Part shown: positions 7,915 to 15,133 of the stretch, piece by piece
Layout of the letters: each line of letters starts with the position of its first letter
How positions within the stretch are numbered: position 1 is the first letter of the stretch
DNA from: Microbacterium sp. CPCC 204701
GTDB taxonomy: Bacteria; Actinomycetota; Actinomycetes; Actinomycetales; Microbacteriaceae
Assembly: GCF_004010105.1 (NCBI RefSeq)
Contig: NZ_RRYE01000002.1
Span: 1 to 64,000 of the forward strand
Direction: 5' to 3'
DNA length: 64,000 nucleotides
The notes under the pieces: generated by a model
Database searches by the model: none
Seen by the model: the letters and a program-made list of their open reading frames with translations, nothing else
What the model was told of the DNA's origin: nothing
Program-made: the position numbers and the translations under genes

Positions 7915-9678
7915 TCAGGGCGTGGCGACGTGCTCGATCGCCTCGCCCGGCGAATAGATGTCGAGGATGTTCCAGTGCCCGGTCGTCGGGGTCGGCACGT
8001 TCACCATCGAGACGTCGATGACGACGGGCTTCCCCGCGGCGATGGCGCGCTGCAGCGCCGGCTTGAACTCCGCGGCCGAGTCGACCTTGATGCCGGTGAC
8101 GCCGTAGGCGTCGGCGATCTTGGCGTAGTCGGTGTACATCGGATCCTCGGCGGAGCCGAACACCGTCCCATACGTCGTGTCGAACGCGGCCTTCTCCAGT
8201 CCCGCGATCGTGCCGAAGGCGTTGTTGTTCATCACGACCCACACCACCGGCACGTTCTCCTCGCGCGCCGTCGACAGGACGGCGGGGTTCTGGCCGAACC
8301 CGCCGTCGCCGACGAGCGAGACGACGACGCGGTCGGGGCACGCGATCTTCGCGCCGACGGCGGCGGGGGCGCCGAATCCCATGGTCGCGAACCCGCCGGG
8401 CGTCAGGAACGTGCCGGGTGTGAGGATGTCGAACTGCTGACCCACCCCGTTCTTGTTCCAGCCGACGTCGGTCGTGATGATCGCGTCGGCGGGAAGCACG
8501 TCCCTCGTCTCGGAGAGAATGCGCTCGGGACGCATCGGCCAGGCGTCGGACGCCTGGGCCTCGGCGTTGCGGAGCCTCTCGCTCGACCGGTGGGCGGCGA
8601 TGCGCGCGAGCAGCTCCGGCCGCTGCACCCCCTCGGGCGCCAGGCGGCGCGCGACCCGCACGAGCACCCTGAGGGCCGACTTCACGTCGGCGAGCGCGCC
8701 GATCTCGAGCGGATAGTTGCGTCCGAGCTCGGCGGGATCGATGTCGATCTGCATGAGCTTCGTCGCGGGGATGTCGAAGGTGTACTCGGTGTACCAGGAG
8801 CTCGAGTCCGCCTCGGCGAACCGGGTGCCCAGAGCAAGGATCCAATCGGCCGTGCGGGTGGTCTCGTTGGTGAAGGCGGTGCCCCAGAACCCCGTCATCC
8901 CGAGCACAAGAGGACTGTCGTCGGGGACGGCGCCCTTGCCCATGAGGCTGTGCGAGACCGGCAGCGAGAGGTGGTCGGCGAACTCGGCGAGCTCGGCCGC
9001 CGCGTCCGCGGCGACGATCCCGCCGCCGACGTACAGCACGGGACGCTCGGCATCGAGGAGGTTGCGGACGATCTGCTCGGCGACCGGCTCGTCGATGCTG
9101 GGCTTGGCGAGCGAGCGGGACCCGGCGATGACGCGGTCGAACGACTCCACGTCGACCTCGGCCGAGAAGACGTCCATCGGCACGTCGACGAGCACGGGGC
9201 CGGGGCGCCCGCTCTGCGCGAGCGTGAACGCCTTGTCCAGGATCTCGGCGACGAGGTGCGGCTGGTCGACGCGCCACGCGCGCTTGACGAACGGCCGGTA
9301 GATCTCGTACTGCGACGCGTCTGCGTGGAGGTTGATCTCCTGGTGCGGGTGCTTGCCGAAGTAGTGCGTCGGCACGTCGCCGGCGATCACCACCATCGGG
9401 ATCGAGTCCAGCGCCGCGTTGGCCACTCCCGTCGCGGCGTTGGTGAGACCGGGGCCGAGGTGCGTCAGGACCACGGCCGTCTCCTGCCTCGCTCGCGCGT
9501 AGCCGTCCGCGGCGTGCGCGGCGATCTGCTCGTGACGGACGTTCACGAAGGAGATCTGCTCGCTCTTCTCCAGCGCCGCGAGCAGCGCGATGTTGGTGTG
9601 GCCGCACAGGCCGAACACATGCTCGACGGCTCGCGCCTCCAGGTATCGCGTGATCTGGTTCGAGACCAGGTCCTTCAT
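7915..9678 (-). CDS. thiamine-diphosphate-dependent enzyme (acetolactate synthase/decarboxylase family)
   Basis: This 587-residue protein has the usual three domains: an N-terminal pyrimidine-binding domain with the activating glutamate (VRHEQIAAHAADGYA), a central domain, and a C-terminal diphosphate-binding domain (GDGGFGQNPAV ... NNNAFGT). The family carries out decarboxylations and carboligations of 2-oxo or 2-hydroxyacyl substrates. The exact substrate cannot be read from sequence. The start ATG has AAGGAG upstream and overlaps the stop of the citrate-synthase-like gene (ATGA). The upstream neighbours are that protein and an acylating aldehyde dehydrogenase. This suggests that the enzyme releases or uses an aldehyde which is then oxidised to an acyl-CoA. 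Glyoxylate carboligase, sulfoacetaldehyde acetyltransferase and oxalyl-CoA-decarboxylase-like activities are alternatives. Confidence 0.8.
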   Translation of the reverse strand: MKDLVSNQITRYLEARAVEHVFGLCGHTNIALLAALEKSEQISFVNVRHEQIAAHAADGYARARQETAVVLTHLGPGLTNAATGVANAALDSIPMVVIAGDVPTHYFGKHPHQEINLHADASQYEIYRPFVKRAWRVDQPHLVAEILDKAFTLAQSGRPGPVLVDVPMDVFSAEVDVESFDRVIAGSRSLAKPSIDEPVAEQIVRNLLDAERPVLYVGGGIVAADAAAELAEFADHLSLPVSHSLMGKGAVPDDSPLVLGMTGFWGTAFTNETTRTADWILALGTRFAEADSSSWYTEYTFDIPATKLMQIDIDPAELGRNYPLEIGALADVKSALRVLVRVARRLAPEGVQRPELLARIAAHRSSERLRNAEAQASDAWPMRPERILSETRDVLPADAIITTDVGWNKNGVGQQFDILTPGTFLTPGGFATMGFGAPAAVGAKIACPDRVVVSLVGDGGFGQNPAVLSTAREENVPVVWVVMNNNAFGTIAGLEKAAFDTTYGTVFGSAEDPMYTDYAKIADAYGVTGIKVDSAAEFKPALQRAIAAGKPVVIDVSMVNVPTPTTGHWNILDIYSPGEAIEHVATP

Positions 9679-10562
9679 GACGTGCTCCTTCTCTCGTCGT
9701 CCCGAGGGACCGATCGGCGGCCCGGTCCGGTGTAGGTGTAGCCGATCGATTTCGGCATGGGGCCCTTGATGCGGCCGCCCTGGGTCATCTGCTCGCTGGC
9801 GTGGGCGAGAATGCCCACCGAGCGGGCGAGGATGAAGACGCCCCGGCCGAGCTCGGGTGAGAGGCCGAGTTCGCAGTAGATGACCGCCGTGGCGCCATCG
9901 ACGTTCATCGGGATGCGCCGGGGCCTGCCGGCGTTGATCGCCTCCTCGACGGCACCGCCGATGGCCGTGAACCGCCCCTCGACGACGCCGTCGTCGGCCG
10001 CCGCCTGCACCAGCGAGAGCAGCCGGGGCGTGCGCGGGTCGGTCGGGTGGAACCGATGCCCGAAGCCGGGAACGTAGCGCATGCCGTCGTCGCGGCGCCG
10101 CTGCAGCACGTCCGCGACGGCTCGGTCGAGGTCGCCGGAGGACTGCCGTTCGGCGTCGATCTCGTTGTACAGCTCCATGCACTGCTGACCCGGACCGCCG
10201 TGGATGTCGTCGAGCACGTTGATCGCCGACGCCATCGCGCCGTTGACCTGCAGACCGCACGTCGTCGCCATCCGCGCGATCGCGATCGAGGGCGCCTGCG
10301 GGCCGTGGTCGACCGAGGCGACCAGCGCCGCCTCCAGAAGGGCCGCCTGCGCCCTCGAGGGGAGCTCGCCCCGCAGCATGAGCCAGATGGTGTCGACGAA
10401 GCCGACGCTGCCGATCAGCTCCTCGATCGGATAGCCGCGCAGCGCGATCTGCCCGGGATGGATGTCGATGATGTCGGTCTGCCACCACTGCCGCGCCTCG
10501 TCGACGAGGTCCTCCGGCGTCGCCGACGATCCGGCATCGCTGCTCGATGCGGCGGGGGTCAT
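9675..10562 (-). CDS. short citrate-synthase-like protein (citryl-CoA lyase type)
   Basis: The 295-residue product belongs to the citrate synthase superfamily but is shorter than true citrate synthases (about 370-430 residues). The conserved active-site segment GFGHRFHPTDPR corresponds to the GFGHxVYxxxDPR motif. The family core LRGELPS ... GPQAPS precedes it, and SIGYTYTGP lies near the C-terminus. Such short forms are often annotated as citryl-CoA lyases and may condense or cleave acyl-CoA with an oxo acid. Start and stop overlap the neighbours on both sides by four bases, so it is translationally coupled to the aldehyde dehydrogenase upstream and the TPP enzyme downstream. It may act on the acyl-CoA made by that dehydrogenase (inference). 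The housekeeping role of gltA is unlikely here. Confidence 0.75.
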   Translation of the reverse strand: MTPAASSSDAGSSATPEDLVDEARQWWQTDIIDIHPGQIALRGYPIEELIGSVGFVDTIWLMLRGELPSRAQAALLEAALVASVDHGPQAPSIAIARMATTCGLQVNGAMASAINVLDDIHGGPGQQCMELYNEIDAERQSSGDLDRAVADVLQRRRDDGMRYVPGFGHRFHPTDPRTPRLLSLVQAAADDGVVEGRFTAIGGAVEEAINAGRPRRIPMNVDGATAVIYCELGLSPELGRGVFILARSVGILAHASEQMTQGGRIKGPMPKSIGYTYTGPGRRSVPRDDERRSTS

Positions 10563-12010
10563 GGCGCCGTGGCCGCGATCGCGTCGACCGACTCGAGGTC
10601 GGCGTCGAAGAACTCCCCGAACAGCTCCTCGTCGGACGGGCGGTCTTCCGGTATGACGCGCGACACCCACGTCGTGTTCAGGTAGTGCCGGAGGGAGACG
10701 TTCTCGGACGTGATATTGCCGCCCCAGGTTCCGCACCCCATCGACGAGGTCATGGGCATCCCGTTGGTGAATGCGCCGGCGTTCGCCTTCGAGTTGGGCT
10801 GGCGGACCATGATCCGCGACACCGGCATATGCCGCGCGAAGTAGTCGATATGTGCGTCGTCCGTAGAGGCGATCCCGCAGGAGTGCCCCTTCCCGCCGAT
10901 CTCATACAGCCGCTTCGCCAGTTCGACGCCGTCCTCGAAAGCGCCCTCGTAAGCATGGACGGCCATCAGCGTCGTGAGCTTCTCCTTGCAGAACTGCCGG
11001 TCCTCGCCGATGCCGTCGCCCTCGACGACGATGAAGCGACGATCGGCCGGAATGTCGAAGCCCGCAGCCTGCGCGAGGACTTGCGGCGAGATCGCCACGG
11101 TATCGGGAAGGCGGTGGCCCTCGTCATCCCACATGACGGCCTGCAGCGCGGCGCGCTGCGTCGCGTCGGCGAGGTAGCCGCCCTCCGCAACAAGCGCATC
11201 CAGCATCGCGCGATACCGTCCGGCGGGGACGAGCACGTTGCCATCGGCCGAGCAGCCCGAGCCGAAATCCGAGGTCTTGGACAGCATGCAGTTGCGCGCA
11301 GTCTCCTGCAGGTCGGCAGTCTCGTCCACGAACTCGGTCGCGTTGCCCGCACCGACGCCGTAGGCCGGCGTGCCAGAGCTGTATGCGGCGCGCACGAGCC
11401 CCTGCCCCCCGGTCGCGATCACGAGATCGGCTCGGCGCATGATCTCCTGGGACGCCACGAGGCTCGGCAGCGTGATGCACTGCAGGATGTCGGCCGGCGC
11501 GCCCTCGGCCTGGAGCGCCTCGCGCATGAGCCGGACAGTCTCGAGCGTGGTGTTCTTCGAGCGCGGGTGCGGCGAGAACACGACGACGTCGCGGGCCTTG
11601 ATGGCGTAGATCGCGTTGCCCGCCGGGGTCAGATCGGGGTTCGTGGTCGGAACGACACATCCGATCACTCCGACGGGCTTGCCGTACTTGACCAGTCCTC
11701 TATCGCGGTCCTCCTCGATGATGCCGACGGAGGGGCTGCGCAGGGCGTCGCGCAGGACGCCGCGGATCTTCATTCGCTTGTTCATCCGGCTGTCGAAGTC
11801 GCCGAGACCCGATTCTTCGATGCCCATGCCGACCAGGCGGTGGAACGACGCGCGGTTGGCCACGGCCCACGCCACGGCCTGGATGAGGCGATCGACGCGG
11901 GCCTGATCGTAGGTCTCGATGATGCGCAACGCCGCGTTGGCGCGAGCGAAGACCTCGTCGAGCTCCTGCTCCTGCTCCGGCGAGAGGGACTTGGGTGCTG
12001 AGGCGACCAT
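10559..12010 (-). CDS. CoA-acylating aldehyde dehydrogenase
   Basis: The 483-residue protein shows the acylating aldehyde dehydrogenase pattern. It has an N-terminal NAD-binding part (PVGVIGCVVPTTNPDLTP), the VGAGN segment and the catalytic cysteine C253 in FGSGCSADGN, with no general-base glutamate of the hydrolytic type. Members such as EutE, PduP and SauS turn an aldehyde, NAD+ and CoA into an acyl-CoA. The sequence is most reminiscent of the sulfoacetaldehyde-dehydrogenase-like subgroup, but the substrate is not fixed. The ATG at 12010 has CGGAG upstream; an in-frame ATG 48 bases earlier lacks a ribosome site. It is the first gene of the series that runs down to 5199. Two IclR-type boxes lie in the 258-base control region shared with the TRAP genes. 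Confidence 0.82.
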   Translation of the reverse strand: MVASAPKSLSPEQEQELDEVFARANAALRIIETYDQARVDRLIQAVAWAVANRASFHRLVGMGIEESGLGDFDSRMNKRMKIRGVLRDALRSPSVGIIEEDRDRGLVKYGKPVGVIGCVVPTTNPDLTPAGNAIYAIKARDVVVFSPHPRSKNTTLETVRLMREALQAEGAPADILQCITLPSLVASQEIMRRADLVIATGGQGLVRAAYSSGTPAYGVGAGNATEFVDETADLQETARNCMLSKTSDFGSGCSADGNVLVPAGRYRAMLDALVAEGGYLADATQRAALQAVMWDDEGHRLPDTVAISPQVLAQAAGFDIPADRRFIVVEGDGIGEDRQFCKEKLTTLMAVHAYEGAFEDGVELAKRLYEIGGKGHSCGIASTDDAHIDYFARHMPVSRIMVRQPNSKANAGAFTNGMPMTSSMGCGTWGGNITSENVSLRHYLNTTWVSRVIPEDRPSDEELFGEFFDADLESVDAIAATAP

Positions 12011-12083
12011 GACAACTCCGTCCGTCGGCTGTGGTGCCGACTGCCGCATGCTACGCACACGCCGTCATCGGCGACAAAGCGTG

Positions 12084-12100
12084 TCCCACTGGGCAGAAAC
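12084..12100 (+). promoter_or_regulatory. weak IclR-type box
   Basis: The left half (GTCCCACT) matches the recurrent palindrome found at 12139, 17724, 20552 and 32040; the right half is degenerate (about 13 of 17 positions fit). It lies between the divergent aldehyde dehydrogenase and dctQ genes. Confidence 0.4.
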
Positions 12101-12138
12101 ACCCTCGGCGTGACCTCGGAAGGGCTCGTGCGGATGGT

Positions 12139-12155
12139 GTCCCATTCGGCGAGAC
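12139..12155 (+). promoter_or_regulatory. IclR-type operator
   Basis: GTCCCATTCGGCGAGAC fits the 17-base consensus GTYCCAYTCRGYGRGAC at every position. It sits in the divergent control region between the gene series reading left from 12010 and the TRAP genes reading right from 12269, where it could govern both. Confidence 0.6.
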
Positions 12156-12268
12156 TCGACTATGCAGCCATTCGTTTGGCGGCGAGAGTGCCAGGGGCGG
12201 TGACGCGCGGCCCCGCCCGGACGAAGAGGAAGGTCGGCAATGCAGCCACAGACACCGAGGGTGACGTC

Positions 12269-12922
12269 ATGACCGACGATGGCCGGCGACCCGAGCCCGA
12301 CGACGCGCAGAACCCCGATCCGGATGCCGCGCCCGAGACCGTCGAGACCCCCCTAGAGAGCTCGATCTTCCCGGCCACGAAGACCTTCTTCACAACGCCC
12401 CGGATGAACAAGGGCGTGCCCGCCGACCCGACCTTCATCCGTGGCCTCTCGGCCGTCGAGATCTCGCTCGGTGTCATCCTGTTCGTGCTCATAGTCGTCG
12501 GCGTGATGTACCAGGTGGCGGGGCGGTACTTCCCATCGATCAGCTGGGTCGGCGCCGGCGAGCTCGCGCTGCTGTCGATGATCGCCCTCACCTTCATCAC
12601 GACCGGATACCTCGTCGGACGCAACGGCCACATCGTGCTGGAGATCTTCGACGAGCTTCTGGCGGGTACTCGGCTGTTCGTAGCGCTGCGCGTCGTCTCG
12701 GCGATCATCATGGTCCTCACGAGTCTCGCCCTGGCCTACGAGGCGTTCATCAAGATCGAGATCGAATGGGGCCGGCTGAGCGCGGCGATGCACGTGCCGC
12801 TGGGGACGCTGTACGTCTTCGCCTTCATCGCCTTCGTGTCGGCGGCGATCCACTCGGCGTTCAAGATCCCCTTCGCCAACCGCCCCGAGCGCAAGCTCGA
12901 CATCGGCGAGATGGAGGCCTGA
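12269..12922 (+). CDS. dctQ: TRAP transporter small permease subunit
   Basis: A 217-residue protein with a hydrophilic, Asp/Glu/Pro-rich N-terminus of about 65 residues. Four transmembrane segments follow (starting near LGVILFVLIVVGVMY, LALLSMIALTFITTGYL, VSAIIMVLTSLALA and LYVFAFIAFVSAAI). The conserved DctQ signature GRNGHIVLEIF lies between segments two and three. DctQ pairs with DctM (next gene) and the periplasmic-type binding protein DctP (encoded at 17915) to import organic anions using an ion gradient. The ATG at 12269 has GAGGG upstream; an open extension to 12110 would read across an operator and is rejected. The unusually long N-terminal tail is worth noting. Substrate is inferred as a hydroaromatic or related acid. 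Confidence 0.85.
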   Translation: MTDDGRRPEPDDAQNPDPDAAPETVETPLESSIFPATKTFFTTPRMNKGVPADPTFIRGLSAVEISLGVILFVLIVVGVMYQVAGRYFPSISWVGAGELALLSMIALTFITTGYLVGRNGHIVLEIFDELLAGTRLFVALRVVSAIIMVLTSLALAYEAFIKIEIEWGRLSAAMHVPLGTLYVFAFIAFVSAAIHSAFKIPFANRPERKLDIGEMEA

Positions 12923-12925
12923 CCC

Positions 12926-14206
12926 GTGGATCTCTGGCTCTATATCCTGATCTTCGTCGCCCTCCTGCTGCTGCGGGTTCCGGTCGCCTTCTCGATGATC
13001 GCCGCGAGCATGCTGTACTTCTACACCAACGGCCTGTCCGCGGGGTACGCGATCTCGTCGATCGTCAACGGGATCAACAGCTTCCCGCTGCTCGCGGTGC
13101 CGCTGTTCATCTTCGTGGGGTCGATCGCCAACAACCTCGGCATCGCCACCCGCCTGTACGACCTGGCCCGGGCCCTTCTCCCTCGGCTTCCCGGAAGCCT
13201 CGCGTACGTCAACCTCGGCACCGCGATCGGGTTCTCGTGGATCAGCGGCTCCGCCTTGGCCGATGCGGCCTCGACGAGCAAGGTGCAGATCCCGCAGATG
13301 CTCAAGGCGGGGTACCCCTACGGCTTCTCGGCGGGACTGACGGCGTCCGGGTCTCTCCTGAGCACCGTGATGCCCCCCAGCGTTCCCGCGGTCCTCTTCG
13401 CCGCGACGGCCTCCATCTCCACCGGGGCGCTGTTCGCCGGGTCGATCATCCCGGCCCTGCTCATGGCGCTCGGCCTGGCCGCCTACATCTTCTTCTGGGT
13501 GCGCCGCCACCCCCAGATCGCGGGCGGACGCGCGTTCGACGGAGCCCTGCTCGGCAAGGCGGCCGTGCGCGTCATCGGTCCGGCTCTGCTTCCCGTCATC
13601 ATCCTCGGCGGGATCTTCAGCGGATGGTTCACCCCCACCGAGAGCGCGGGCATCGCAGCGGTCTACATGCTGATCCTCGGCGTCATCTACCGGACGCTGA
13701 CCTGGAAGGTGTTCTGGAAATCCGCCAAGGAGACCGTCGTGATCTCGGGCGGCATCCTGCTCATCCTCGGCGCGTCGAACCTCATGGGTCAGGTCCTGGC
13801 CCGCGAGCAGGTCTCCCGCGCCCTTGGCGAGTGGCTCACGAGCTTCACCGACAACCCCCTCGTGTTCCTGCTGATGCTCAACGTGCTGCTGATCCTGCTC
13901 GGCATTCCGCTCGAGGCCCCGCCGGTGATCCTCGTGCTGGTCCCGATCCTCATGCCGATCGTGGCGCAGTTCGGCATCGACCCGGTGCAGCTGGGCGTCC
14001 TCATGATCCTCAACCTGATGATCGGATCGCTGACTCCACCGGTCGGCGCGGTGCTCTTCGTCGTCGGCTCGATCACCCGCAGACCGATGGGCGAGCTGTT
14101 CCGCGGAATCCTGCCGTTCCTGATCCCGCTCGGAACCGTGCTGCTGCTCCTGACGATCTTCCCGGTGATCGTGACGCTGCTGCCGGCGCTGCTCGGCTTG
14201 ATGTAG
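12926..14206 (+). CDS. dctM: TRAP transporter large permease subunit
   Basis: This 426-residue membrane protein has about twelve hydrophobic segments and DctM-family signatures such as VPLFIFVGSIANN, LSTVMPPSVPAVLF, GWFTPTESAGIAAVY and LMIGSLTPPVGAVLF. It forms the transport channel of a tripartite ATP-independent system together with dctQ just upstream. The start is a GTG, three bases after the dctQ stop, with GGAGG in the end of dctQ serving as ribosome site. The matching binding protein is encoded separately, 3.7 kb to the right. A strong hairpin (14213-14256) directly after the stop may reduce expression of the following aroQ-like gene. Confidence 0.9.
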   Translation: MDLWLYILIFVALLLLRVPVAFSMIAASMLYFYTNGLSAGYAISSIVNGINSFPLLAVPLFIFVGSIANNLGIATRLYDLARALLPRLPGSLAYVNLGTAIGFSWISGSALADAASTSKVQIPQMLKAGYPYGFSAGLTASGSLLSTVMPPSVPAVLFAATASISTGALFAGSIIPALLMALGLAAYIFFWVRRHPQIAGGRAFDGALLGKAAVRVIGPALLPVIILGGIFSGWFTPTESAGIAAVYMLILGVIYRTLTWKVFWKSAKETVVISGGILLILGASNLMGQVLAREQVSRALGEWLTSFTDNPLVFLLMLNVLLILLGIPLEAPPVILVLVPILMPIVAQFGIDPVQLGVLMILNLMIGSLTPPVGAVLFVVGSITRRPMGELFRGILPFLIPLGTVLLLLTIFPVIVTLLPALLGLM

Positions 14207-14212
14207 CGCCAG

Positions 14213-14256
14213 GGGGCTCCCCGCGATGCGCGAGGCCCAACATCGCGGGGAGCCCC
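14213..14256 (+). terminator. strong hairpin between dctM and the aroQ-like gene
   Basis: A perfect 16-base stem (GGGGCTCCCCGCGATG pairing with 14241-14256) and a 12-base loop start seven bases after the dctM stop. No run of T follows, so it may be an attenuator or an mRNA-end stabiliser rather than a full terminator. Confidence 0.6.
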
Positions 14257-14282
14257 GGACGCGCGACAAGGAAGGAGGCGCG

Positions 14283-14732
14283 ATGAGCAGACGGCTGTTC
14301 GTGCTGAACGGGCCCAACCTCAACATGCTCGGGATGCGGGAGCCGCACCTCTACGGCAGCGAGACCCTCGCCGACATCGAGGCGGACTGCGCCCGGCTGG
14401 CCGGCGAGCTCGGCTTCGACCTCTTCTTCGCCCAGTCCAACGCCGAGAGCGAGCTCGTCGAATGGGTGCACGAGGCGTTCCGCCAGGGCGCGTCGATCGT
14501 GATCAATCCGGCGGCGTACAGCTTCGCCTCCATCGCCCTCCTGGACGCGCTCCGCATGCTCGAGACGCCCATCGTCGAGGTGCACATCACGAACATCCAC
14601 GCCCGGGATGCGGTGCACCAGCACTCGCTCATCTCCACCGTCTCGCACGCCGTGATCGCGGGGGCCGGGCCGTACGGGTACGACCTGGCGATCCGCGCCG
14701 CCGACCGGCTGAGCCGGGACCAGGGCGGCTGA
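14283..14732 (+). CDS. aroQ: type II 3-dehydroquinate dehydratase-like protein with altered substrate pocket
   Basis: At 149 residues this has the length and signatures of type II dehydroquinase (VLNGPNLNMLGMREPHLYG, VINPAAY, EVHITN). The enzyme forms 3-dehydroshikimate from 3-dehydroquinate. Catalytic Y24 and H101 are present, with R19, N12, N75, D88 and R108. Two residues that contact substrate in the well-studied Mycobacterium tuberculosis enzyme, aligned without gaps, are changed: H81 is Phe and R112 is His. This is odd for either biosynthetic or quinate-catabolic AroQ and may mean a related, modified substrate. The ribosome site GGAGG is strong. The gene follows the TRAP permease after a hairpin, and a decayed aldo/keto reductase comes next. 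Confidence 0.82.
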   Translation: MSRRLFVLNGPNLNMLGMREPHLYGSETLADIEADCARLAGELGFDLFFAQSNAESELVEWVHEAFRQGASIVINPAAYSFASIALLDALRMLETPIVEVHITNIHARDAVHQHSLISTVSHAVIAGAGPYGYDLAIRAADRLSRDQGG

Positions 14733-14734
14733 TC

Positions 14735-15107
14735 GTGGCGCAGACGGCTCCGACGATGCCGCTGGCCTCCGGTCACGCGATGCCCGTGATGACCCTGGGG
14801 ACGTAGCCGCTCCGCCGGGACGCGCAGCGCGCCATCGCGGCGGGGATGGCCGCGGGATACCGGCACATCGACACGGCGGCGCGATACGAGAACGAGCAGG
14901 CGGTCGGACGCGGCATCCGCGAATCGTCCGTCCCGCGCGAGAAATCCTCATCACCACGAAGCTGCGGCCGTGCGTCAGCGCGAGAACCTGGCCGCCGTCT
15001 CGATGCCGCCGCTGTCGCCCGAGGTCTTGGCCGACCTCGACGGCCTGGATCCCCTTGACGAGGGTGAGCGACGCATCCGCGACGCGGACTCCCACGAGGA
15101 GTACTGA
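14735..15107 (+). pseudogene. aldo/keto reductase remnant
   Basis: Starting with a GTG three bases after the aroQ-like gene, the reading frame resembles the N-terminus of aldo/keto reductases (MPVMTLGT ... GYRHIDTAARYENEQAVGRGI). It has an in-frame TAG soon after the GT, a frameshift after VPRE (the next frame continues ILITTKLRP), and then jumps to a family-like C-terminus (NLAAVSMPPLSPEVLADLDG ... stop at 15107). About two thirds of the gene is missing. It was once part of the aroQ transcription unit. Confidence 0.75.
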
Positions 15108-15133
15108 CTGAGCTGCGGGCCTGAGCGGCCCTA

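Noticed and set aside
12353-14326. 657-codon open frame opposite the TRAP permease genes
   Set aside because: Low-complexity His/Asp/Arg/Glu-rich translation covering dctQ and dctM, which have clear membrane segments and family motifs on the other strand.
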